A stretch of 64,000 nt of DNA. It comes from Varroa destructor. Its lineage: Eukaryota > Arthropoda > Arachnida > Mesostigmata > Varroidae. The position numbers were made by a program, and so were the translations under genes. Location: the NCBI RefSeq assembly GCF_002443255.2, contig NW_019211455.1, positions 52,972,801 through 53,036,800 on the forward strand, in the 5' to 3' direction. The notes below the pieces were generated by a model, which was not told the origin of the DNA, ran no database searches, and was given only the letters and a program-made list of their open reading frames with translations. Positions 53,001 through 64,000 of the stretch are shown piece after piece; position 1 is the first letter of the stretch, and each line of letters opens with the position of its first letter.

Positions 53001-53229
53001 GTTTAGCCGACGGAACATGATACATGCGCTTGGAGACTACTGCAAAGGTTAACGAATTGCGCTAACCAAAAAATAGTAGTATATTTATATGTCGAAACAC
53101 AAAGGTCGGTACTATACCAATCATCAACGAAATAGTCATATAGACTATATCGTAATATGCCACATACGCGTATACATACATTATATGTATATTTGTTGTG
53201 AACTTGAAGATTCAATGATCCACGTAGCA

Positions 53230-53233
<4 letters not shown>
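50097..53233. other. Upstream flank of Mtp, no recognised gene
   Basis: This holds the Mtp promoter by position, but no TATA box or initiator stood out. A plus-strand frame from 50,374 runs about 69 codons to a good donor (CGTCAG|GTAAGA at 50,580/50,581), so a divergently transcribed first exon is conceivable. Its peptide (TGRKPEIRIHQNVAATSIMS) is not recognised. Confidence 0.4.

Positions 53234-53278
<45 letters not shown>
53234..53278. repeat. (AT)n microsatellite
   Basis: AT dinucleotide run of 45 bases in AT-rich DNA upstream of Mtp. Translation of this run gives the Tyr-Ile repeat in the open frame that crosses it, so that frame is not a gene. Confidence 0.97.
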
Positions 53279-53281
<3 letters not shown>

Positions 53282-56200
53282 TAGTTGGTTACTCAAAAAA
53301 AATTCATAAAACAACGCATATATATAGCGAGACAGACGGGGAGGGGGAGATAAGATTACTTTCTCAGCTGTTATTATCGCAACAAGGGGTTACATTTTGG
53401 CCTACTTGCTGAAGATGATTAATAAATAAGGGACTGAGTGTAACTCTAACGATGATGAGCCCAAGGTAACTCAATTGAAATACACCTTTGTGAAATAATC
53501 TACCCTCGCCGGAATCGCACATTTACTTAAGTTCGTAGAAGTTTTTTCTTGGATGCAAAAAAAAAAGATGTCAAATCTTCCCATTCTTAGAGAAACAAGT
53601 CTCCTAGCTGGTTTTTGAACAGATTCGTTTCAATCGACCTATCTACATTTCGGGAAGACTCGAGATACCGGTAACAGTTTTTTAATTGTACGCATCCTCA
53701 AAGATGTCAAAACGATGCTGATGGTGCTTTGTGATAAAACATTTTCTTATAATAACGTCGTGATATTCTCCAGTAAGCATCTTTCTTATTGAAAAAGTCA
53801 TACTGTTCGCGGCATAGACGCAAGTACTTCAAAAAGACATTTCGATTTTACTTTGATTATTCATCTAGAAATAAGCTTTTTCCGGCATTTTACGTTCGAA
53901 CACTGTCTACTGTTTAGACATTATCATCGCCTAGATTGAGATTCATTTCTATCATATATTATCGTCATAGTTATGGAGCCTGGGAAGGTCTGTAGGTGTG
54001 AATCAAAACGTAGGGCTAGAGGTTTCAACTGCCGCAACGAAAATCGCAGCGATCTCCTCTACTGACAGATCCAAAAATTTATTGATACCATTGGATCCGA
54101 TCAAGACGCAAAACGGCCTACACCTCGAAGGTTATTGGTAAATCTCATGCTAATGCACCTAAAAGGTTTAGTAGGTCTACAATGACAAATTTATTTGTTT
54201 GTCTTTAAAGATAGCTGCAAATTGAAAGATACCAGTTTGAATAAAAACCGTTTGCTTGTGGTCTGTCCCAGTAATGTTAATAGCGTGTAGCTACTGACAT
54301 GTATTTTGGATGTTCACCATATATGGCTAATGTGCTGAAAGGTAATAAGAAAAGGATTCGCTAATAATTCGGAAATTTTTGGAAAATAACTGTTAGCTGT
54401 GCAAAATGGCATAATGTTTTTTTTTTTTTTTACAGAAAGCAAATGTAAAAACGGAAGCAACAAGCAAAAGAATTTGTACGATATGAATTTCTGTTAAATA
54501 CCGCTAGCTAAGAACTTCCAGCTCAGGAAAACCTGTATGGTTTCAGTTTCAGGTTAGGTGCCGCCGATAGACATTCTATCTGATTAAGGGAACTGTTTTA
54601 TGTTGAAGGTTTTATGTTCGGCATCCCGTTTAGGCACTCTATGAGGCAGCTTGTTCCCAGCACAAAACGAACATTGTGTTTACGGCCAAGTTCGAACTTA
54701 AACCACAACATGTCCCTAGGATCAGTAGGCAAATACATTATCTACCAAGCTTAGGGGAACCTAGTTAAGGCTAATTGTTTCCTAATCACATTAAGAGATA
54801 ATGAATACGCATGAATGGAGCAGGCATAAAAAAGGCATACCTAATATAAAGGATAACTTCAATATAAACCGGTGCTAACAAGCAATTGCCGAAAAACTTA
54901 CCAAACTGTAAAAGTATCGTGAATGACAATATCCGTTTCATCGTTATCCGTGCCAGTGCTCCTTCTAACCTGAAGCAGGATAATATATTTGGGAGTTAGT
55001 GGAAGTATCAGATAGATCATATTAGTTCGTCGATAGTTAAGTGTCACCGCGATAGCCTCATTTTACAGAAAGATTTATCGCTTATTAAATTCTCCAATTC
55101 TAAAAGTGATTTCTGGTTTTAACGTCAAAAAATTAGATTAGAAAACTGGCTCGACACAAGCACACTTCGGTGCAAAGTAACTCGGCTCTAAGGTAGCCAG
55201 CCATTTATGGGCCTATAGACTCGCGTTGATTGGGGCACGGGAAGTCAATAGCAATGAAAATGTCTTCAAACGTAAAAAACGTTCAAACGAAGTCTTTCTC
55301 GGATAGATAAATTAGCATAATAAGCTATACATTGAGTGTTCAAATTCGCCTTTGACCTAAAGTATAGGATCTCTTAGCCCTATAGCTGGCTGCTATCGGT
55401 AAAAAATATCGTTGTACTGAAAAATAACTTTAATTGGCTGACTATTTTTACACGCAAATAGCGCTCCGGCCATGTATGTGCGCAATTTGACAATGGAATA
55501 GAACGGGATTTCGCAAGCGAAGGTTCGCTGCATCTTTTGATGCAGTCAATGGAGAATTATATGCGAGAGAATTATAGGAGATTATAAATTATAAACAGTA
55601 AATTCGATTTGATCCCTAAACTTACTTCTTACTGTTTGGAAAAAGTTTTTCATAGTACAAAAAATCCAAATACAAATGCAATTACAAAACATACGTTAGG
55701 TAACAGACCAACTATTATCACTTCATTTAATAATCAGTTTGAGGTGCGACTTCGTTGTAACGTACCAAGCTAAAGCAACGGTGTGTTTCACTTCCAACAC
55801 CGAATACGGTCGGTATTAAAGAATAAAACTAATACGTGCCGTGAAAAGGTATGGAGTTCTATGCAAGCATAGAAAAGTACTCAATATGTCACCAAAGGTC
55901 CATACAATTTTGCTTTGCAATTTTTAATATTTTTTGGGTCTGAAGTCTGAGTGAACAAACGTAAATAATGGATGTTTTCATTTAAAGGCTGCCCTATCTT
56001 ATTTAATCTAAAATTAAAAGTAACCTGAAACAATATCTAAAGTGTGTAGAATTGTGCCAGCACCTGAGCAAAAAAAGGTCCCGTTCGGGCCTTCTTTGAT
56101 CCTAAACAGACAAGCCGCATCTAACCAAGTGCATTAACAGGAGCAACGATCCGTGATTTGATATCCCTTTACCCCTCAAAGCTGACACTGCACATCGCTT

Positions 56201-57508
56201 CTCAATGTAACAAGCACAGCGAGCCCCTTCGGCTCGACAACACCCATATGAGTCAAGACAATGCCAATGTATAATAACAGACGCTTCCAGAATCTAACAA
56301 TTGACCTTCTTGTAGCTATCCAGGCGTCACAGTAAAACGCTGCCCGGAGTAATACTTAATACAGCTCAAGTCACATGAGAAATTCGTTCGAGGTTCCTTG
56401 TACTCGTTTGAATTTTCTTGCCTGTAGCTTACCTTGATAAATTGTTCAGGGTCTGCCCGCTTTTTTGCAGTTAGGTAAGAGCAAAGTCACATTCGATGTT
56501 GTTTTTTGCAGCGGAAGGAGAGTAGTAAAAACTGTAGGACCAATTAAAACTCTGAAAAGCCCCCGCTGCTTCAACTGCTGAAAGTGAGTGGGCACACGTT
56601 CGGCTTCCTTCAGCTAATAGGACTCGGCCTAAGCAAAGAGAACGAACATGTGGAGTTTTTTCGGATGCGACCGAGCTGTTGCACGCGGTATCCCAAAGAA
56701 GCTGATAAACCTCGGTGGTGTTCATCTATGCGGGAGTGGCCACCTTTCAGCTATACGACATCCGCAGTCGACAAGAAGTGCGGTCACGTGCAGTTGGTTC
56801 TAACAGCTGATCGGAATAATTCGACAAATAATAATGGCCGATTGAAATACATATGTCACGGAGTCTTGTACCCATTAACGACAAAGGCTACTTGTGGAAT
56901 AGCTACTTACTACGATCCTAATCTAAAGACTGTTTGCAATAGGATAGAGTAAGATTTTCTGAGGACGGCCAAACCACCTTTGTACCTCAAACAATCAGAA
57001 CTAGTAGGTAATAATAGCACGTAAGTAGCACCAGCTTCTTCCAGCTAATTCCACGATTTTTCGTCACGCCCTTTTTACGACCTAGCCATCGCCTCGAGTT
57101 CGGACTCGAAGAGTATGGCAATGTCTGACGGGAAAGCGTTGCATTTTCAATAGATCGTATCGATCTTTTATCGAAAGAAATTTTCGATCTAATCATAATT
57201 ATAGGTTCGGGCCACATAGAGGAATTTCCCTACAAATCATGATAGAAAGGCTTATAGGTTTTACATGCAACGACAATAATTTTCTCGGGAAGATCGACGT
57301 TGCTTTTTGAGTTTCGCATGAACGAAGTGATAACATAGCAAACAACCTGGTTGATTTGGTCATCATCCTGGTTGGATATGACTGTCTGATCTACTTACTA
57401 TACTAATAAGCATAGGATCCCTGCACTATCAGTCAGCTATGAAAGTTTTATATCGAACATTTAAGCAGGTAACGTTTTTTGTACACAGACATTGTAATAT
57501 ATATGTCA
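53279..57508. other. No recognised gene
   Basis: AT-rich, with the (T)15 tract at 54.4 kb. At 56.46-56.99 kb a GC-richer patch is open on both strands: plus 122 codons, Cys-rich with FFRMRPSCCTRYPKEADKPR; minus 84 codons with SLCLGRVLLAEGSRTCAHSL. Neither has clear splice sites or a known relative, and both cannot be real over the same bases. Confidence 0.45.
54417..54431. repeat. (T)15 tract followed by ACAG
   Basis: Fifteen T residues followed by ACAG look like a strong plus-strand splice acceptor. The 3' side (AAAGCAAATG...) shows no recognisable coding sequence. Confidence 0.85.
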
Positions 57509-57514
57509 TAATAA

Positions 57515-57562
<48 letters not shown>

Positions 57563-57568
57563 TTATTA
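57509..57568. repeat. 60-bp perfect palindrome with (AT)21 core
   Basis: The arms TAATAAATC (57509-57517) and GATTTATTA (57560-57568) are exact reverse complements and flank an uninterrupted (AT)21 at 57518-57559. The whole 60 bases are therefore self-complementary and could extrude as a cruciform or fold as a hairpin in RNA. Confidence 0.95.
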
Positions 57569-58151
57569 CCATTATTAAAAGCATCAGCGATATAAAAAAA
57601 GGCAATAAGAATTAACTAATAGAGTTTTTTTGCCTACGTGCCTAAGCTAAAAAAAAATACGTTTTCAACTAAAAAAAACCCTACGTATGTGCGTATTGCT
57701 TTTATAATAATAATTAAAAATAATAATAGTCTATACATACCAAAGGTGTATGAACGCTTTTGAATTTATAAGCTTTATTTCGAACCTAGGCACGGTATGA
57801 CTTGCTCGTACGATCCAATGTCTAATTAATTATCAGTCTCAACCCGGTCACTGTACCCATATATGACTCCAATACCGTTATTTTCCTATTCGCTTTTTCC
57901 TGATTGGGTTTTAATTAGCATCTTTGATGAAGCACGTTGAGTTCTTGCTGATGTTAACAGCACGAACTGTTTTCGAAAATCTTGTAGATCTCCAGCAAAA
58001 GAGGCTCTTACAACCAGCTGAGAATCGTACGGCTCCTTTTTAGTAATACGGCGCTATAGCCACGCAATAACACGACGAGCTCACCTGTCTACTGCAATGT
58101 CACCAAGCGTTCACAAGGTAGGATCCACAGAACTGTATAGATGTTACTTGA

Positions 58152-58289
58152 CTAATACAACTAAGCGTATTCAGTCAACTTAGTGGCTGACCCGCTGACT
58201 GGAGCTGTCATCAAGAGATAATCGCCCGCTCAGCAGACAAAGACCGAGTTGAATCAGTGGCCAACTATCGCCCCATATCACTCACTGGG
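58152..58289 (+). mobile_element. Degenerate non-LTR retrotransposon reverse-transcriptase fragment
   Basis: The frame with codons at 58263-58286 reads NYRPISLT, the hallmark RT motif of LINE-type elements. Upstream in the same frame are PADWS (58191-58205) and FSQLSG (58170-58187), interrupted by a TGA at 58188-58190. In intact elements the order is SL..G..P.dW, about 18-20 residues, then NYRPISL. Here the Trp-to-Asn spacing is 21 residues and the basic K.G. segment is degraded (SADKDRVESVA). After SLTGAL the similarity stops abruptly, so this is a truncated, dead relic. The flanking sequence up to 59.4 kb is GC-richer and unrelated. Confidence 0.55.
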
Positions 58290-61200
58290 GCTCTTCGTAC
58301 GACGACCGTTCATTACTACGGTGCCACCGCTTTTGCGCTGACTGGTCTTAGTCGCCTTCTCCTGCATTCTCTCTCCACTGCTCTTGATAGATCTTCCTTT
58401 CTCTAGGAGCAGCAGCAGCAGTAGCAGCGACACAATATACAAATCACAATGAGATCCACTTTTCCGACTCGTGTCTAGCCAGGCATCGATGGTAACGGAC
58501 AGGGCACCCACAACAAACTTCTCGAACGAGAGATACTCTCCAGCTGAGCGACGGTCGACGAAGACACAGACGCTGCTCTTGTACACCACTTTCGTCAGTG
58601 GACAAATCACTAGCAGAGCCCAGAGCAATTCATCTCGACTCCGGTCAGCTTAGGTCGGAGCGGCGGCGCTGGTGAAGCCGTTGTCGAAATTACGTCATTA
58701 GGCCACAGAGCTACGTACGACCACAGGTACGGCTGTTCGTGCTGTCTGACAACGACATACGCTCACGCATTCGAAGAAGTTCGTCTTATAAACAAGTGGA
58801 CGGCCAGACGGACAATCAGCTTCTGAACAGCCTATGTCAATGCTAGGTCGAGCTGGCTATACACGTTGATTTTCGATAAAAGACGTTCGTCCACGGAGCG
58901 GCGCACATCAGCACGAATGAATGGGGGAGTGAAACAGAGAGTGAGGAACGAAATATAGAGCTGCTCTTCTTAACAACTGTTCTCGAAACGTTAACGATGA
59001 TTGGCGAAAGAGGGCGCCACCGGTCACGAGCTTGAAGCAGTTCCGCTTGGCGGTGACGTTCCTTGCGGCAGTCGCCACTGTTACAACTAACGTTGTCGCC
59101 GACATCTGCAACAAAGAACAACAACAGAACTCGTTTCGCACGCTATGCTCGGCAGCTAATATAACGGCGATAGCTTGTTGGTTCGACCCGCTTAGATGAG
59201 AAGGATCGACGGCAGCAGCAAACAGCCAGAAAAGACTTAACGGACAAGATTGCTTAAGACAAGATGTAAATGCTTTGCAGAACACTTGCTGGAAGGGTGA
59301 TACGTGGCGGCCAGGGCGCGAGCGGCCGTTGACGTCGAGTTAGTGCAATAAAGATGGCCAAAGCAGATTTTGCTGCCGATGTCACCCTCAGATGCCTGAT
59401 TCGCTTCTGGCGTGTCGCAACAGTCGAGCATGCACACCTATCAGGGAACCCGCAATTGCATATCGGCAGTGTGTTAATAAAACGAATCAAGGGCTATTTT
59501 TCGTCTATGTCGTTTTTGCCAACGCTTTCTGTGTATAATTAGAAGACAGTGAGAACGCTAAAAAAAGTTCGAATCATATTACGCTGTTGTTCATACCAGA
59601 AATACTATTGACCAGTTTACCGTACACCGTCCTCGTCATGCGTCTTGGTCTCCTGAAGCCGTCGCCACAGCGGCTTGTAGAGGCGACCGCGCTAATGTGG
59701 AATAGAGAGATCGGTTCCATATACAAGAGTATAGTCAGGCTACGACCCTCGACGCTAGTACCTGCTTTGCGCGCTGCAAAAAGTAAAAGCTAACTCAGTT
59801 TGCAGCAAAAATGAGATCTGATAAGGCTAGGAGCTGTCATTATGAATCTGTCACAGGATGCTTTTGAACGTCACCTTACGAATTCCTCAAATTTCATTCG
59901 TTCTACATAGATTACGGAAGATACGAAAACGGTTTTTTCTGGTCAAGTCGGTTAGAAAGATATGTGAATATGACTTTTATTTCCTTCCGCAGTCCTTTAT
60001 ATATTTAAATGGATTGCATTATTTATTGGCGGATTGCTCTATATCGTTTTTCAATACCTGATAGTACCTGAAGTGTCGTTTTAACTAGAACAACCTGACC
60101 TAGAAATGTGTACAACATTTGTATTTGTTAATAAATATCTTGCAAAATGGAACGACTAGTAATTTCAGCTATTCCAAGTGATTTTTTAACATCATAAAGT
60201 TAGATGATCATGTACTATGTTGATATTTTTGCTGGATTCTTGTTTAAAGTTCAGCGACGAAGCAAGCCGTCTCATTTAACGTATCGTAGTGATATTGGCA
60301 TTGGGATAGTTGCAATACAAATCAGAGTAATGATAGTCCCGCTCACCAGCGCCGCTGCTTTGGCTTGCGTTACATTCTTGTGTGTAGTTCAATGTAAAAC
60401 AGGAAAAAGTTTTTCGAACGAAACATCCGTTACTGCTGCTACTGCAGATATGCCAGCGAACATGATGATCGTTATGATTACTAATTCCTGTATAGTCTAT
60501 TTTAGTAAACTGTAATAAGGAACATATACACTTTACCAAAATATCGATAGTGGTTACTTTTCAGCATCCTACGCCAACAACTTTTCTTATCAATAGGCAA
60601 ACATAACCTATTTGATTGTTGAGTGAGCATCTCCCGTACCCAGATCTCCTGTTTAGACGAGCCTGCAAGCCTGACGACTGTTGCCCGCCCATGCCAGTCA
60701 CAACAAGCGTACCTAGTCCGTTCTTTAAGCTCTCTTCAGAACTTAAGGACAGTATAAACATAGTAAATCTTCAGTACAGAACAACGAATATGGCCTATTC
60801 GTTTGCCTGTACTTGGTTAGTACATCCAGTGAACATCAACAGATTAAGTGGTAAGCCTGTGTTCCCGACCGTCGTTTTGAGGTTCGTTTGACGTGAGTCA
60901 CGTAAACACTGTGTCGTCTTCACTGGTGATTTGTAGCATCCAAACATAATTTCAAAATTCGCTTGACCGGAACTAACCGCGCGCCAGTCGCCGTCAGATC
61001 CACGCGCTAATCGACTCGACATGAACAAAAAAAAACAAAGCATAGGCAACGATTCTTTGTTACGGTCTATCCGAATTTTTACCCCGACCTCATTTTCAAT
61101 TGAGGTACAACACGTTTCGTTTCATTAGAATGATCTCCTTTACGAATAAATAAACTGGCACACTAAGTGACTGATACCACGACATTGGGCAGTAACGCAA

Positions 61201-62784
61201 ACTAAACACAGTTTCAATTCAACCGCATCTCGACTCCGCTACAACTACGAATTTAAATATTTAAACATTTCTATATGTAGCTCCCGGTCGTTTGTTTAGC
61301 CTTTGATTCAGCACGCAGAGTCATCGAATAACGAAAAGAACTACTCTTATTTTAATTTTAGTGGGGTTGAATTGGATATAGTGGAGTAGACGCCTGGATG
61401 CTGAGTTGTTGTTACTGTGACCAGAATCGTTGATTGACTGGGCCGAGAGAGCAATACCGGATGTCTCGTCGTGTCCATATGTAATTCTTATAGTTTAGGG
61501 TGGTACGTTAGCGAAGATGTCAAATTGCGGCAATTGCCGCAGGGGCAGTCAGGCGCCCTGAAGATTGCTCAGGAATCTTCGGAAAGGCACGCGGCACCTT
61601 CTCAGTTTTACACCCCGTTTAAAGTAGAATGGCTATTGAATACGTGGTTGTTATATATGGAACGTAAAACATTAACATGTGTCAAAGAGACATTTTTAAA
61701 GATGGTATTAGATGAATAAAACGAATACATCAGTGTCACAGATGGCAGGGATCTATAACAGGTAGTGCGAAATTAAACTGATACTGTATCTAGAGAAGGT
61801 CCCCTTAACTACTAGTTAAAGAACGTTATTTTTTTACCGAAGAACCATAACGACTTTGAACGGCTTTGAAGTTTTCAGGAACGATTGATTCTGAAACTTC
61901 ATTAACTTGATGGTATTGTAATTGACTATTAACTTTCTATCTGGATTACGTAACTAAAGACGATATTTTCGAGGGAAAACACGCTGCTATGAGAGCAGCG
62001 TCCTTGTCGAAAGGTGCAAGCGACTCGATTTTTATATATGGTAATGATGACAGCTTCGATTCTGTCCATACAATGATCGCCTCCAGAGTCATATGCTCTA
62101 TCTGCTATTTGACGTAACTTCAGCCGTCTGTAAGAAACAAAGGTGTACCTTTTTTATTGCAAAAAATGCCTTTCCAGCAACATAAAAGGCCTACTGCACG
62201 ACTAATAAGGCTTTTGCTAACGGTAAACAAAACACAGGTCCCTGCACACAGGTGGGTCGATTATCAGGCGCTGACTTGATAACAGTACGTATGAGTACCG
62301 CCTATGAGTACAAACTAAGAGCATAAAATAACTACGGAAAACATCGATCCCCGTAGTATTTACTCTGTCATGGTCAATAATGAAAAATTTGCGGGAAAAA
62401 GAAAACCGCATTAGAGTCAGTCTATCATGTATGATCCATCTTCATTTAGCCCACGCGGGACTTACAAATCGGAATTCTCGCCAGTAACAAATCAGTGATC
62501 ATCGAATGCAGCCGTTTGTTTTGATCTTCTATTTTAAGACAATTATCTGATGATAGCTCGTGTCTCCTACTCACCGGCACTGCAAACCACTTCTACCCTA
62601 AAATTAGCACATACTTCGGATACAGGCTCCGCCTGTTCAAAGGCTACATACGTGCAAATACTAGGTAGAAAACCATTGACCCTAACATATTTTATTGCTA
62701 ATATTAACAATTATACATGAGCAGTATATTTTTTCTACATATGTGTGGCTAAATGAAGAATTGTGCCATTTTTATGGAGCTCAC
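58290..62784. other. No recognised gene; GC-richer patch 58.3-59.5 kb
   Basis: The patch just after the reverse-transcriptase relic carries overlapping minus-strand frames of 60-125 codons with CAG/GCT-rich composition. A consensus minus-strand donor (GACAG|GTGAGC) lies at about 58,080 beyond it. It could be an untranslated first exon on the minus strand. From 59.6 kb onward the sequence is ordinary AT-rich DNA. Confidence 0.4.
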
Positions 62785-62836
62785 ATGGAATTGAAATGGC
62801 GAGCGATAGAGCTTTTGCTGTTGCTTCTGATGGCAA
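62785..62836 (+). CDS. Candidate signal-peptide exon
   Basis: ATG at 62785 in good context (CTCACATGG) opens MELKWRAIELLLLLLMA, a signal-peptide-like run. It reaches a possible donor GCAA|GTAAAA at 62837 in phase 1. A decent acceptor (GTTTTCTTCAG|GA) lies at about 63,300 in compatible phase and leads to ~57 codons ending at 63,468, but that part resembles nothing known. It may be chance. Confidence 0.15.
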
Positions 62837-64000
62837 GTAAAACGTTTCTTTTTCTTTTTTTTTTTAGTGAATAGCAGTTTCTGATCTATTTGCAGACCAA
62901 AAGTATAGGCGCTTATATTCTAGTTAGCTAAACTACTAATCGCTCAGACCTTCATTAATTGTCCGAAAATACAATTCAACAATAGATGAGTTTCAGTTAT
63001 TTTATTAACATCATCTTTTACGGTATAAATAACTACTGTATCCCGTAATCACAAATAAACATAATCACAAATGGACCCCTATTCAACAAAAAATTGATGA
63101 CAAAGCATTTCTGTAGTACACTCGATTATGACAAACTTATAGTTGGTTTCTAAGTTAAGTCTAAAATAAAAGTTTCTAAGTCTAAAATAATCGCTCAGTC
63201 GGTTTGCAAGGAGTTAGTGAAAATGTCTGTTCATTTCGGGGACGAAAGGTTCGCAAGTTCTAATTTAACATATGATTTAATTGTCGTAAAGTTTTCTTCA
63301 GGAGGGTCACACTCTCTTGGATTGGCCCTCCCGAAAAAAACAAGCTTCTCTCTCCATTGCCTATTATATTCGGAACAGAAACAATCTGTTCTCATAATTT
63401 TAACTGTGAAAATCTTTCAGGGCCATAGACATCTACGAGCAGAAAGTAATCTTCAAGTAGCATCTTGAACAATATATTCTCAGGTTTGTTGAAAGTTAAC
63501 TTGAGAGTTACTTTTTCATCGCTCTGTGTTGTGCAGACCGACTAAGTTGCTAACTTGGAAGAAAATGGAATTGTTCCATACTACACGACGACGCCCATTC
63601 GAACGAAATCCTCTCAAGTTCATGAGAGCCGGGCGCCATTAAAGGTCAGTTAAGGATTACAGTTACTAGGGGGTATACAGGAACGAATTCCTGTAATCTA
63701 ATTTCTATAACTCCTTCGTTTTCATCTACGTGATAATGTTTCTCTGTTCATGGATCAAACACATTTAAAAGAGTTCCACGGCTATAACCCGCCGGTGAAG
63801 AAATTGTTTCAAACGTAGATACACGTCTAAATACACTAAGACTTCTTGCGGCCATGATATAGTAGATAATTAAAAGGAACGATACAATGAAATTTGCCTC
63901 AAATCTGAAGCGTATGACCCTTCTCTAAAAGCAGTTCGCGACGCCTCTACCTAATTCATAAGGCGCTTTGACGGTCAGTGTCGCAAGAGGCTATGGCCCG
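62837..64000. other. No recognised gene
   Basis: AT-rich DNA with the small tandem duplication at 63146-63190 and a T-rich run at about 62,846-62,866. The 83-codon frame at 63,217-63,468 is not recognised except as a possible continuation of the signal-peptide candidate at 62785. Confidence 0.4.
63146..63190. repeat. Imperfect tandem duplication
   Basis: GTTTCTAAG and TCTAAAATAA occur at 63146-63169 separated by a 5-base insert (TTAAG), and again without the insert at 63172-63190. This is a small local duplication in AT-rich DNA. Confidence 0.85.

Noticed and set aside
53089..53412. 107-codon plus-strand frame
   Set aside because: Its middle is the (AT)n microsatellite translated as Tyr-Ile repeats, and no gene features flank it.
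56471..56952. Cys-rich plus frame and opposite minus frame
   Set aside because: Both strands are open over the same GC-richer bases, neither has splice sites or recognised motifs, and nothing favours either.
59170..59200. GGTTCGACCC, like a tRNA B box
   Set aside because: The flanking bases cannot form a T-stem and no acceptor or anticodon arm can be drawn. Other TTCGA sites at 7,231, 19,830 (minus) and 48,400 failed the same test.

Overview
The window looks like nuclear DNA of an animal, most likely an arthropod. It is AT-rich, carries long (AT)n microsatellites, and its one clearly recognisable gene is split by GT-AG introns of about 140 to 1,200 bases. No bacterial operons, rRNA or tRNA genes were seen. 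A parasitiform mite (Varroa-like) would fit the composition and intron sizes, but that is a guess and nothing in the sequence proves it.

The only gene I can support with confidence lies on the minus strand at 43,950-50,096. It encodes the large subunit of microsomal triglyceride transfer protein (MTP, gene Mtp/MTTP), an ER lipid-transfer protein of the vitellogenin/apoB superfamily. I could join nine coding exons in consistent phase from start codon to stop codon. They give a 900-residue protein, close to the 894 residues of human MTP. It has an N-terminal signal peptide, the N-terminal sheet, a central helical domain, and the C-terminal lipid-binding sheets ending in the conserved Asn-Ser-Glu-x-Cys segment. 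Intron 4 (144 bases) is a multiple of three and free of in-frame stops, so exons 4 and 5 read as one open frame even without splicing.

The remaining ~58 kb is gene-poor, or is intron and intergenic sequence of genes whose exons I cannot recognise. At this base composition, roughly 6% of random codons are stops. Dozens of stop-free runs of 80 or more codons are therefore expected by chance, so open frames of 60-100 codons were not accepted on length alone. Weak candidates are given with low confidence: a possible exon pair with a membrane segment at 32.4-33.8 kb, a sulfotransferase-like open frame at 40.4-40.6 kb (minus), and short exon-like pieces at 3.1 and 62.8 kb. A GC-richer block at 36.1-37.1 kb with a compound tetranucleotide repeat and a good splice donor on each strand could be a promoter or 5'UTR region.

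Repeat content comprises four long (AT)n arrays (13.6, 42.4, 53.2 and 57.5 kb), one of them the core of a 60-bp perfect palindrome, several tetranucleotide and poly(A/T) tracts, and one degenerate non-LTR retrotransposon reverse-transcriptase fragment at 58.2 kb. I found no convincing undescribed multi-gene system.
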